A DNA stretch of 64,000 bases from Neobacillus ginsengisoli (GTDB lineage: Bacteria; Bacillota; Bacilli; Bacillales_B; DSM-18226). The stretch is taken from positions 434,001 to 498,000 of the forward strand of contig NZ_JAUSTW010000003.1 in NCBI RefSeq assembly GCF_030813055.1, read 5' to 3'. The notes below the pieces were generated by a model. The model did not search any database, was not told where the DNA came from, and was given only the letters and a program-made list of their open reading frames with translations. The translations under genes and the position numbers were made by a program. Below, one piece after another: positions 8,492-17,300 of this stretch (within the stretch, counting starts at the first letter, position 1; every line of letters starts with the position of its first letter).

Positions 8492-9395
8492 AAATACCAA
8501 AAAACCTTTTTATTCTATTAACCCAATTGCACAATCTGCATCGAACAGTGGATTGACATATAGTTATGAAATCAAATGGAATTGCTTGTTTGTAAGGAGG
8601 GGGAGGAAGTTCAGCATCTAGATTATTTTTAAATGGAGTATAAACGGGTTCGCCTGAAGAATTTTTTTCATTTTCGATGGAGTTTATTACAGCCTGTCCT
8701 ACAGCTTTTCCAAGTTTCAGACCCTCTTCTATATCAGCCATGAAATGAACGCCTCCATAAATACGGGAAACAGAGCATTCTTCTGCCAGTTCCTGCAGGC
8801 GATCGGCCTCTGCCGGGAAAAAGTAGCTTAAGACTGTTGCAGCTGCACCGGCAGCCATTGCATGTCCGGAAGTATAAGTAGGATGACGCGGTGTGCATAG
8901 AATCGGTTCCAAATCAGGATCCAATTGAATTGGTCGGGCTACGTCGAATCGATATTTTATTGACCAACTAACAATTAATGCATCCTGAATCGCATTCTGG
9001 GTGATTGCTAGAATTCTTGCAGCTCTTGGCGTTGATAGAGAAATAGGTGGCAATGGTGTAGCTGTAATCGTATACCTATCAATTAATCGATCGATGATTG
9101 GCGTCCATTGCTTCGTTACCTGTCCCATCCCCCAATATATGGCGATGCGCTCCTGCTTTGGCGTAAGCTTGTCCAATACACCTTTTACAACTTTCAGCTC
9201 ACTGCTCCAATCAATCGAAGCAGGATCTCTCACATCAGGGAGAGGATTACCATAGAGGTCCGTAAACCATCCATCATCATTTCTTTTTAAAAATACTAAC
9301 GGCCATGTGCCTGCAAGAGGTTCTTCGGGGTTATTAGGAGGAAACGCTTGCCCGCCATTGGGAAGATGGAACCAACGCGGATAGTTAAATTTCAA
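8487..9395 (-). CDS. vanadium-haloperoxidase-like / PAP2-superfamily protein
   Basis: A 302-residue soluble protein with the three acid-phosphatase/haloperoxidase motifs: KYRFDVARP (K-x6-RP), the PRHPTYTSGHAMAAG block (SGH), and SRIYGGVHFMAD (SRxxxGxHxxxD). These bind vanadate or phosphate. No signal peptide or membrane segment is seen, unlike lipid phosphatases. Related Bacillus proteins are annotated as vanadium-dependent haloperoxidase family, with substrate unknown. The last two codons (Ile-Trp) and the TGA stop run into a REP-like element, so the original end may have been slightly different. Confidence 0.82.
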   Translation of the reverse strand: MKFNYPRWFHLPNGGQAFPPNNPEEPLAGTWPLVFLKRNDDGWFTDLYGNPLPDVRDPASIDWSSELKVVKGVLDKLTPKQERIAIYWGMGQVTKQWTPIIDRLIDRYTITATPLPPISLSTPRAARILAITQNAIQDALIVSWSIKYRFDVARPIQLDPDLEPILCTPRHPTYTSGHAMAAGAAATVLSYFFPAEADRLQELAEECSVSRIYGGVHFMADIEEGLKLGKAVGQAVINSIENEKNSSGEPVYTPFKNNLDAELPPPPYKQAIPFDFITICQSTVRCRLCNWVNRIKRFFGIW

Positions 9396-9758
9396 TAGTA
9401 TAACACCACCTTTTCAATTAATAATATAGAATATTAAAATGATAGAGTTTGGTGTTAGGATATTCATTCAATTTACACAAAAGGTTCCTGACAACGATTT
9501 TCTTATAAACATTCCGTTTCTTCGATAGCATTCGGGTTTTCCAAGCTGACCAAACGTTTAATATATAAAGAAGTGATGCATCAAAAAAATGTTGTCATTC
9601 TCTTTAAAAACATTTTAAAACTGCACTGGCATATCGCCTCAGGCGAACCCATTAATAGAAAAGAAATGGTGCTATAACCCCTCAACCTTACCGAAGGACT
9701 AGCCTCAATCTGACGCTTGAAATCATCACCGTATTAAAGCTAGTCTCTTCTGCCATTT
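9396..9758. other. intergenic region, no gene recognised
   Basis: About 360 bases between the haloperoxidase-like start and the repeat at the kinase end. It must hold the minus-strand promoter for the haloperoxidase gene in its left, AT-rich part. I see no convincing open frame or known RNA family. Confidence 0.5.
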
Positions 9759-9811
9759 GTCCACACAGGGCGGACATTTTTGCAACTTGTCCACGGACGG
9801 TGCCTGTCACC
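9759..9811 (+). repeat. REP-like dispersed element, copy 7
   Basis: GTCCACACAGGGCGGAC, then TTGTCCACGGAC with GGTGCCTGTCACC. It supplies the TGA stop of the sensor kinase on the minus strand. Confidence 0.85.
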
Positions 9812-11135
9812 CGATGCATATTTGGAACACGGCCCCTTTAGGCTGTCCATTGAAGGCTGTTATTGTTCCGTTGTGGCCTTCGATGATGGCTTTGGTGATG
9901 GCTAAGCCAATTCCCGAGCCTCCTGCATCACCGCTATAGAATCGTTGAAACACTTTCAACTCTTCTCCCGCAGCAAATCCTGCCCCATCGTCAGTTATCT
10001 CGATGATGATTTCCTTCCCGCCCGTCACAAAGCTTTTCACTACAATCTTCGATTCAGCGTACCGTATGGCGTTCCCTATTAAATTAATAAACGCTCTCTT
10101 CATCTTCTCACAATCCATGAGAACTTTTCCCGTAACATGATTATCAACTAAAATTTCTATTCCCCTTTGTTCGGCTATCGCCCCCACACTCTCTACCGCT
10201 TCTCGAATAACCCTATCCAGTGACTCCTCTGCAAAGCTGAACGACTCCTCAATACTCTCCAGTTTCGCCAAATAGGTGACACTCTCCACGATTTTTTTCA
10301 GGCGCTGACTTTCAGCGATAATCACATTTAAGCTATGTTTCGCATCTTCGCCCGTCACTACGCCATCGAGGATTCCCTCTGCATTGCCTTGAATCGCCAT
10401 TAACGGTGTTTTTAATTCATGCGAGGCATTTTGAAAAAACACTTTTTGATCCTCATCATAACGCTTCATTTTCCGCGATAAGGCATTAAAGCTGTCGGCC
10501 AATTCACCAATTTCATCCTTCGTATGAATGGAAATTTCCTTGTTCGTGCCCCGCACCGTATAATTTTTCATATGGGCAGATAACAACCGAATCGGTTTCG
10601 TTAAACTTTTTTCAAAAAATACTCCTAAAAAAAGGGCAATAATAGCAGAAATAATTAAACTAATCAGCTGCGAATTTCGCATCAGCTGATTAATTTCTTT
10701 AATGTCCTCAATTCTTGCAAACAGGGTAACATACCCTTTTATCCTGCCATTTTTCGCGGAAATCTCCACTGTTTTCGTAACAAACTTCCGCCCGGGCCCT
10801 TTACTCTGCTCCTCTATTTGCGCTAAATTAACTTCCTTCAGGTCCGAATAGATGATATCCTGATTTCCTGTCCAGATGATCATTTTAGATGACGTCAATC
10901 GCTCGGAAATGGCCAGTACCTTTCGATTTACAAGCTTTTGTTGAACCGAGGAACTAGAGAGTGCCCCCTTGCTAAGCAATTGGCTAATCACCTTTGCTTC
11001 TTTTTGAAGCTCCTGCTCCGTTCCATTAATTAAATATCGTTGCGAGATGAAGTGGAACGAAAGGCTGGTGATAAAAAAAATGCATATAATCAAAAGAAAA
11101 TACGTCAACAACAGTTTTGAGCCAATTTTAGTCAT
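9807..11135 (-). CDS. sensor histidine kinase
   Basis: A membrane kinase of 442 residues: TM1 (about 7-27), an extracellular sensor of about 125 residues, TM2 (about 155-175), HAMP, a HisKA H-box (FFQNASHELKTP, phospho-His), N-box NLIGNAIRYAE, and G-boxes DDGAGF and GSGIGLAI. The start chosen is the ATG at 11135, which overlaps the regulator stop (ATGACTAA); a TTG five codons upstream is also open. It pairs with the adjacent OmpR-type regulator. The final residues read into the REP-like copy, which gives the stop. Confidence 0.9.
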   Translation of the reverse strand: MTKIGSKLLLTYFLLIICIFFITSLSFHFISQRYLINGTEQELQKEAKVISQLLSKGALSSSSVQQKLVNRKVLAISERLTSSKMIIWTGNQDIIYSDLKEVNLAQIEEQSKGPGRKFVTKTVEISAKNGRIKGYVTLFARIEDIKEINQLMRNSQLISLIISAIIALFLGVFFEKSLTKPIRLLSAHMKNYTVRGTNKEISIHTKDEIGELADSFNALSRKMKRYDEDQKVFFQNASHELKTPLMAIQGNAEGILDGVVTGEDAKHSLNVIIAESQRLKKIVESVTYLAKLESIEESFSFAEESLDRVIREAVESVGAIAEQRGIEILVDNHVTGKVLMDCEKMKRAFINLIGNAIRYAESKIVVKSFVTGGKEIIIEITDDGAGFAAGEELKVFQRFYSGDAGGSGIGLAITKAIIEGHNGTITAFNGQPKGAVFQICIG

Positions 11136-11808
11136 CGATACGGTACCCAAATCCCCAAATCGTCGACAATTCCACCGAAGAATGTTCTATTTTTTTTCGA
11201 ACCCGCTTGACCAAATCATCGATAAGTCTGCCGTCGCCCGCAAATTCGTAGCCCCAAATAAATTCCAGCAATTCTTCCCTCGTAAAAGGCTTTCCTTTAT
11301 TCTTCGCCAGAAATAAAAACAAATCGTACTCCTTTGTTGTCAATTTGATTTCCTGTCCACCCTTTTCTATGTACCTTTTATCGGTATCAATCGTTACATC
11401 GCGGATGGTAACAATTTGCTGCACGCCGCCGGCAGATTTTTCAATCCGTTTAAAAATATTTTTTATCCGAACCATTAGCTCTCTCGGACTGAACGGTTTG
11501 GTTAAATAGTCGTCACCGCCAAGCTCCAGCCCCAAAATCCGATCAAACTCGCCGTCCCGTGCCGATACAAAAATAATCGGAATATCGCTCGTTTTGCGGA
11601 TTTCTTTACAAAGGTCCAACCCATCAATATGAGGCATCATAATGTCAATAATCAACAAATCAGGTTTTAATCGCAACATTTCCTGATAAACATGCTGTCC
11701 ATCGGAAAAAAGCGTCACTTTATAGCCTTCATTTTCAATGTATTTTTGCAAAATATCGCGAATATTTTTCTCATCATCTACCACAAATACATGCTTCAAC
11801 TCTTTCAC
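11128..11808 (-). CDS. OmpR-family response regulator
   Basis: A 226-residue regulator with receiver domain (DDEKN acidic pocket, phospho-Asp in LLIIDIMMP, conserved Lys in YLTKPF) and a C-terminal winged helix (KEYDLFLFL, GRLIDDLVKRVRKK, WGFGYR). It overlaps the kinase gene by 8 bases. The secreted coiled-coil gene lies just upstream in the same direction, 61 bases away, so the three are probably one operon, or that gene is a target. Confidence 0.92.
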   Translation of the reverse strand: MKELKHVFVVDDEKNIRDILQKYIENEGYKVTLFSDGQHVYQEMLRLKPDLLIIDIMMPHIDGLDLCKEIRKTSDIPIIFVSARDGEFDRILGLELGGDDYLTKPFSPRELMVRIKNIFKRIEKSAGGVQQIVTIRDVTIDTDKRYIEKGGQEIKLTTKEYDLFLFLAKNKGKPFTREELLEFIWGYEFAGDGRLIDDLVKRVRKKIEHSSVELSTIWGFGYRIDD

Positions 11809-11869
11809 CTCGCATCCATTATATATAAAAAAGAGATAGCTTTAAAACACTATCCCTTTGGCAAAATTA

Positions 11870-12436
11870 TTAAAGATTTGAGCCGTCCTTCTTATTAAAG
11901 ATATCGATCAGTTTATTTAATTCATCGAGCTTCGATTTCAATTTTTCATTAATTTGTTGATCTGTTGAAATAAGCTTGTTAAATTGGTCACTTCCCTGAC
12001 CATCATTGTTTTTAATCGCATCTCTAAGCGCCTTTCTTTCATCTTTGCTATCTGTTAGGAGCGGCTTCATTTCTTTATTTATTGAATTTAATTGTTGTCT
12101 AACGTCCTTAGCTTGCTTAAATTCGGCCTTATTGCCGCTATTTTTTGCAGCAACTAGCAAATCAAGGAGTTGATCTCGTTTTTGAATCATTTGCTTTCTT
12201 AAATCCAGTCGCTCTTCCCGCAGTTGATTTACCTGATGGATTTGACTGGTATACTTGCTGAGAACCTGCAATCTTTTCCCGCCGAGAGGGTGGGTAGCAG
12301 TCTTGCCTGCACCTGTTACCGTATTTGTAGCAGTGGTCGGTTGATTTTGATCCGCGTAAACACTATTGATACCGTAAACACCACCTGCAAGCACAATGGC
12401 TCCGATACCGGCAATGATTCCTTTTTTCACTATCAT
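11870..12436 (-). CDS. secreted coiled-coil protein of unknown function
   Basis: 188 residues with a clear signal peptide (MIVKKG, then a hydrophobic stretch IIAGIGAIVLAGGVYG, cleavage near VYA). The mature part is almost entirely charged helix (about 60-185), without cysteines or enzymatic motifs. It lies at the head of the two-component genes. Small helical exported proteins coupled to envelope-stress sensors (CpxP/Spy in Proteobacteria) are an analogy only; I do not recognise the family. Confidence 0.7.
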   Translation of the reverse strand: MIVKKGIIAGIGAIVLAGGVYGINSVYADQNQPTTATNTVTGAGKTATHPLGGKRLQVLSKYTSQIHQVNQLREERLDLRKQMIQKRDQLLDLLVAAKNSGNKAEFKQAKDVRQQLNSINKEMKPLLTDSKDERKALRDAIKNNDGQGSDQFNKLISTDQQINEKLKSKLDELNKLIDIFNKKDGSNL

Positions 12437-12555
12437 CTCTCCCTACATTTGTCATTCAACTTCATTCTAAGTATAGACAAAGGGTTCGGAATAACCTTGG
12501 TAGAAATGTGTGAAAAGTGTGTGAAAAACGGACAGGGTATATAGTTAAATTCAGT

Positions 12556-12609
12556 GTCCTTTCCACACAGACAATCCCTCAAAAGTGTCCACGAACGGTG
12601 CCTGTCACC
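12556..12609 (+). repeat. REP-like dispersed element, copy 8
   Basis: TTTCCACACAGACAA, then GTGTCCACGAAC with GGTGCCTGTCACC, ending 3 bases after the dioxygenase stop in the usual orientation. Confidence 0.85.
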
Positions 12610-12612
12610 ATA

Positions 12613-13581
12613 TCACTGCAATTCTAGCGGCCTTAGCTTCGACTCTATTTCTTCACGGCGCGGCTCTAAAAATGGCGGCAGGGCTAGGCGTTCACCCAAT
12701 GATTCAATTGGTTCATCGACATCGAATCCCGGTGTATCGGTCGATAATTCAAAAAGAATGTGGTTCGGCTCTCTAAAATACAAAGCCTTGAAATAGTAGC
12801 GTTCCACTTTACCTGAATTCATCAAGCCAAAAGATGAAATTCGCTTGACCCAATATTCATATTCCTCTTCATTCGGCACGCGGAAGGCTACATGGTGGAC
12901 ACTGCCTCGGCCAGGGCGTTCTCTTGGTAAATCCGGCCGGGTTTCAATGTGCACCTCAGCGCCCGTACCGCCTTCGCCTGTTGCATACACTTGAATATCC
13001 GGAAAATCGCCTGCAAGTGACGGATAGGATCCAACATGTCTGAAACCCATCATTTCCGTTAAGACTCCGACCGTTGGTTCCGAAATGGCAAGCGTTAAGG
13101 TAACCGGACCTAAGCCAAGAATCGCATGTTCCCGAGGTACCTCGCTTCCTTCCCAAGGCACTCCTGCCCGAACTCCCGCTTCACCATTATCCGCCACCAA
13201 TATTAACCGTGTGCCATCATAATCTTGAAACGCCAGCGTATCCCGATTGGCTCTTTTGACAATCATTTCATGGATAATGCCAAATTGTGTAAACCGTTCT
13301 TCCCAAAACAAAAGAGAATCGGTGTCCCTCACCCTAAGTGAAGTCGAAGAAATACTCGACACTCCCGGATACGTATGCCCAAGCCCTGGTATATCAAAAA
13401 AGGTAATCTCCGTCCCCGGGCTTCCATTCGCATCACCATAAAATAAATGATATGACTCTGTATTATCTTGGTTTACTGTCTTCTTGACCAATCTCATTCC
13501 TAATACTTTCGTATAGAATTGAAAGTTTCTTTCCGCTTTTCCAGTTAAAATCGACACGTGGTGCAAACCTAATAATTTCAT
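12613..13581 (-). CDS. mhqO: ring-cleaving dioxygenase of the glyoxalase fold (MhqA/MhqO type)
   Basis: A 322-residue protein with two vicinal-oxygen-chelate domains: LHHVSILTG near the start (metal His) and VHHVAFRV around residue 210 (second metal His), plus FELSTDTPGF with the metal Glu. Length and motifs match the Bacillus Mhq dioxygenases that protect against catechol and methylhydroquinone. The upstream region has a sigma-A promoter with an 18-base perfect palindrome just downstream of the -10, matching the MhqR operator consensus as I recall it. It stands alone, so which of mhqA, mhqE or mhqO it corresponds to is open. Confidence 0.87.
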   Translation of the reverse strand: MKLLGLHHVSILTGKAERNFQFYTKVLGMRLVKKTVNQDNTESYHLFYGDANGSPGTEITFFDIPGLGHTYPGVSSISSTSLRVRDTDSLLFWEERFTQFGIIHEMIVKRANRDTLAFQDYDGTRLILVADNGEAGVRAGVPWEGSEVPREHAILGLGPVTLTLAISEPTVGVLTEMMGFRHVGSYPSLAGDFPDIQVYATGEGGTGAEVHIETRPDLPRERPGRGSVHHVAFRVPNEEEYEYWVKRISSFGLMNSGKVERYYFKALYFREPNHILFELSTDTPGFDVDEPIESLGERLALPPFLEPRREEIESKLRPLELQ

Positions 13582-13604
13582 GGTTACTCCTCACCTTCCG
13601 AAAA

Positions 13605-13622
13605 TATCTCGAATTCGAGATA
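13605..13622 (-). promoter_or_regulatory. MhqR-type operator
   Basis: A perfect 18-base palindrome TATCTCGAATTCGAGATA lies between the -10 box and the ribosome binding site of the dioxygenase. From memory it matches the inverted repeat bound by the MarR-type repressor MhqR in Bacillus subtilis. The repressor gene itself is not in the window. Confidence 0.85.
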
Positions 13623-13651
13623 ATAATAACAAACACGATTATAACTGTCAA
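13623..13651 (-). promoter_or_regulatory. sigma-A promoter of the dioxygenase gene
   Basis: On the minus strand, TTGACA (13651-13646) and TATTAT (13628-13623) are separated by exactly 17 bases. The operator begins right after the -10. Confidence 0.85.
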
Positions 13652-13768
13652 CTTCTTATTTTCGGACAAGAGCCAGCATCAATTCCCGCTTCTTATCTTA
13701 ATAAAATAACCTCGGTTTAATCCCGAGGTTATTCGTTAGAAATATCAATTTTATTTTATGGGATACAG

Positions 13769-14011
13769 TTATTGAAATTTTTTAAGCCTTTCAAATGAGA
13801 CAAGATTTAACAAATTGATTTTATTCTCTTTTCCAATGGTTTTTATCTTTCCAAAAAAAGTTCCAAGAAACTCTTCCCAAACATATCCTAAATTGTTTTT
13901 GGATTCTTGATTTTCCTTCAACGATTGAATGGTCAAACGGATGGCTTGCTCCAAATGGGAAAGTGCCTGCTTTAATTGAACAATCACCTCATTGTCTTTC
14001 TGCTGTTCCAT
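13769..14011 (-). CDS. small helical protein, unknown
   Basis: 80 residues, mostly amphipathic helix (QLKQALSHLEQAIRLTIQSL), no membrane segment and no recognised motif. The ATG is preceded by GAGGAGG. It is the last gene of a minus-strand group with a small membrane-anchored protein and the large P-type ATPase, with short gaps (about 30 and 70 bases), so it is probably co-transcribed with them. Function unknown. Confidence 0.65.
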   Translation of the reverse strand: MEQQKDNEVIVQLKQALSHLEQAIRLTIQSLKENQESKNNLGYVWEEFLGTFFGKIKTIGKENKINLLNLVSFERLKKFQ

Positions 14012-14043
14012 GCTACCCCTCCTCTTTAAGCCAATCGAATTTT

Positions 14044-14313
14044 TTATTGAAAAATTCGATTTTGATGCTCCGTTTCAACAACTTCACTCTCAATAAAAAT
14101 ATCGTTATCAAGACTTTTTCTAAGACGTTCAAACTTTACCTCTGCCGCTAAATCCTCAATTCCTTCTTTGGTAATCACGACGAAATATTTCATTTGCCTT
14201 GTTAAATCACGAGCTATTGGGCGAAGCGTTTCCTTAATGACAGGAATTAAAGCTGTTGCCGCAATGGCAATTGCAGATCCTACTACAACTCGCTGAAGAT
14301 TTCTTCCAAACAC
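14044..14313 (-). CDS. small membrane-anchored protein (DUF5132-like)
   Basis: 89 residues starting at a GTG with AAGGAGG ahead. An N-terminal Ala/Ile-rich hydrophobic segment (about 8-25, VVVGSAIAIAATALIPVI) is followed by IKETLRPIARDL and a charged helix with an acidic tail. This layout resembles DUF5132-type proteins often found beside heavy-metal-domain P-type ATPases. It lies between the ATPase and another small gene, in the same direction. A scaffold or partner role for the pump is inference. Confidence 0.65.
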   Translation of the reverse strand: MFGRNLQRVVVGSAIAIAATALIPVIKETLRPIARDLTRQMKYFVVITKEGIEDLAAEVKFERLRKSLDNDIFIESEVVETEHQNRIFQ

Positions 14314-14383
14314 AACTAAACCTCCTTAAGTAAAAATGACATTAGTTCATTTCTTCTCATTTCTTTCTTGTTTTATACCCAAA

Positions 14384-17300
14384 TTATGCAACTGCCAGCC
14401 CGTTCTTTGAATTTACTAAAGGCCTGCGGGAAATCCATATCTTTGAAACTGGTTTTGAGAGTCTGGCCGCTGCCATGGCAACTAATAAAATTGGTCCCCA
14501 ATTCCATAGAGGAAGTGCAACCGTTTTAAAGATTCCAGCTAGTGGCGGAATATATATAACGCCCAGAAGTGATAACCAAGAAATTCCCAAGGCTCCAACC
14601 AAGAAACGATCCTTTTTCAAATCATTGATAGATTCACCAGATCCAGCTTGTCTCCATGAGAATGTTTGAATCAGTTGTCCTGCCACTAATGTCGCGAAGG
14701 CCACGGTTTGAGCGGAGGCTATTGTCATGCCAGCTCTTATGCACCAAATAAATAGTCCAAGTGATCCAGTCCCTAAGATAGCGCCGCGTGTAATGACCTG
14801 CTTGTAAAGATCACTATCAACGATTTCCTGACGTTTTGTTTCTTTGTTTTTCTTGCCTGGATTTACCGCCAGAATCATTGCAGGCAGAGCATCTGTCAGC
14901 ATATTCATCAGTAATATTTGAACCGGCACGATTGGCAGCGGCATTCCAGCCATCACAGCCGCGGAAGAGGCCAGTATTTCAGCGAGGTTTCCACTAAGCA
15001 GGCAGCCAATGGCTTTTCGGATATTCCCTATGATTGTTCGTCCTTCTTTTACTCCGTCCACAATGGATCCAAAATGATCTTCCTTCAAAACCATATCCGC
15101 CGTTTCTTTTGTAACCTGGGTGCCGGTTTGACCCATTGCGATTCCTACGTCCGCCTTTTTGATGGCTGGGGAATCATTCACACCATCGCCTGTCATCGCG
15201 ACGATATGTCCCTTTTCCTGAAGCGTCGTGACGATTCTGAGTTTATGTTCCGGAGTTACTCGTGCATAAATGGCGATATCATCAATAATATCTTTCAACG
15301 CTTCATCTGAAAGATGATCGAGCTCCTGTCCTGTTACCACTTTCTTTTTATCATCAAAAATGCCAATTTGTTTGGCAATCGAAAGCGCCGTTAACGGGTG
15401 ATCGCCGGTAATCATCACTGGTTTAATACCAAGCTCGACTGCTTCCCGAATACTTCTTTCCACTTCAGGTTTTGGCGGATCGATCATCCCGACCATTCCA
15501 ACAAAAATAAGATTCCGATCTACATCATCCATCTTACCGTCAAAATTATCCAACTCTCGGTAGGCAAATCCTAATACTCTTAGCGCCTGACTTGCAAGCT
15601 GATCATTTTTCTCAATAATTTGGCTGCGAATCTTATTTGTTAATGAGTGAGCCTTACCGTTTGTTTGATAATGGGTGCAATGGTGCAATAGTTTCTCCAC
15701 TGATCCCTTTGACATGACTAGACATTGGTCTTCATGTTCATCTTCATGACAAACAACACTCATTTTACCGCTTGTGGAATCAAACGGAATTTCTCCAGCC
15801 CGTTTCCAATGGGTATGGTTTTCCCTAAACACTCCTCTTTTCGCGGCAAGAGAAAGAAGGGCTCCTTCGGTCGGATCGCCTTTTACATTCCAGCGGCCAT
15901 CCTCTTGATAGAGCTGGGAATCATTGCAGTGTAAGGCAATGCTTAAAAGTTGATCAACCTCTTTCGAAGCTGTTTTTCCATGATTAAGTCCAATAATGGT
16001 ACCTTCAGGGTGATATCCGTCACCCGTTACTTCAAATTCTTGATCTATGGTAACGATCCGTTTTACAGTCATTTCATTCTTTGTTAACGTGCCTGTTTTA
16101 TCTGAACAAATAACAGTGGTTCTTCCCAGTGTTTCTAAAGCGGAGAGCTTTCGAACCAGCGCCTTTTTGTTCGCCATCCGGAAAATACCTGCTGTAAGGG
16201 CAAAGGTAATGGTGATTGGGAGACCCTCTGGAATCGCAGAAGCTGTTAATGCAACAGATGTTGTCACCATTTCTGTGATCGGTATCCCTCTTAATAACCC
16301 AGTAACAAAAACAATAGCGCCAACAATGAGAGCGCCCTTCATAAACTTTTTACTAATCGCTGTCACTTGCTTTTGAAGAGGTGTTGTATGATCTTCATCT
16401 TCGGAAAGCAGAGCCAATAAATGCCCCATTTCGGTATTTTTGCCTGTTTGAACCACAACGGCGATACATTTCCCGCGAGTAATGTGCGTGCCCATATAAA
16501 GAATATTGGTCCGATCCGTGATAGGCGTACCCTCAGTTAAAACTGCATCTTTCTTTCCAACAGGAAGAGATTCACCCGTTAACGCCGATTCATTTGCTTC
16601 TAAATTCCAAGCTTGGAGAATGCGAAGATCCGCCGGAATCCGGTCCCCGGCCTCTAACTCAACAATATCCCCAGGAACTAAATCATAAGCTTCAATTTCT
16701 TTTAGGATGCCATCTCGAACGACACGGCAGTTTGGAGGCACAAATTGACTCATTGTCTCCACGGCCCGATCAGCTTTTCTCTCCTGGAACGCTCCAATTC
16801 CTGCATTAATAAGAAGAATGGCGCCCATGATAATTCCATCGAATAAATGCCCGGTAAACGCACTAAGAAGGGCAGTGGCCCCTAATACCTGGGTCGTGAA
16901 TTCTTTAAACTGGCCCAGATACGTTTTCATCCAATGAGAACGTGCTTTTGAAACCAATTGGTTCTTCCCGTATAAAGGAAGAGCCTGTTTTACTTGTTCT
17001 GTACTCAGCCCTTTATGTGCATCTATTTTATAGTATCGCAGAATTTCTTCTGAGCCCTTTGTGTGCCATGGAAATTTACTAATACCTTCATTGGATCCGC
17101 TCTCCTGCTTCTGGTACGGCGGAGCAAACCTTCGTTCTGTCCAATTTTTTGCTTTAGACATAAAGGTTAATGAAAGTGCATCACCAATCAGATTAATGAG
17201 AGGTGCACTTATAATCATTGGAAAAGCTATGATGGACCCTGCCACATTCCATATTCTTGTGATCAATATATTGCGTTTTACTATTTTTCTTAAATCCTTA

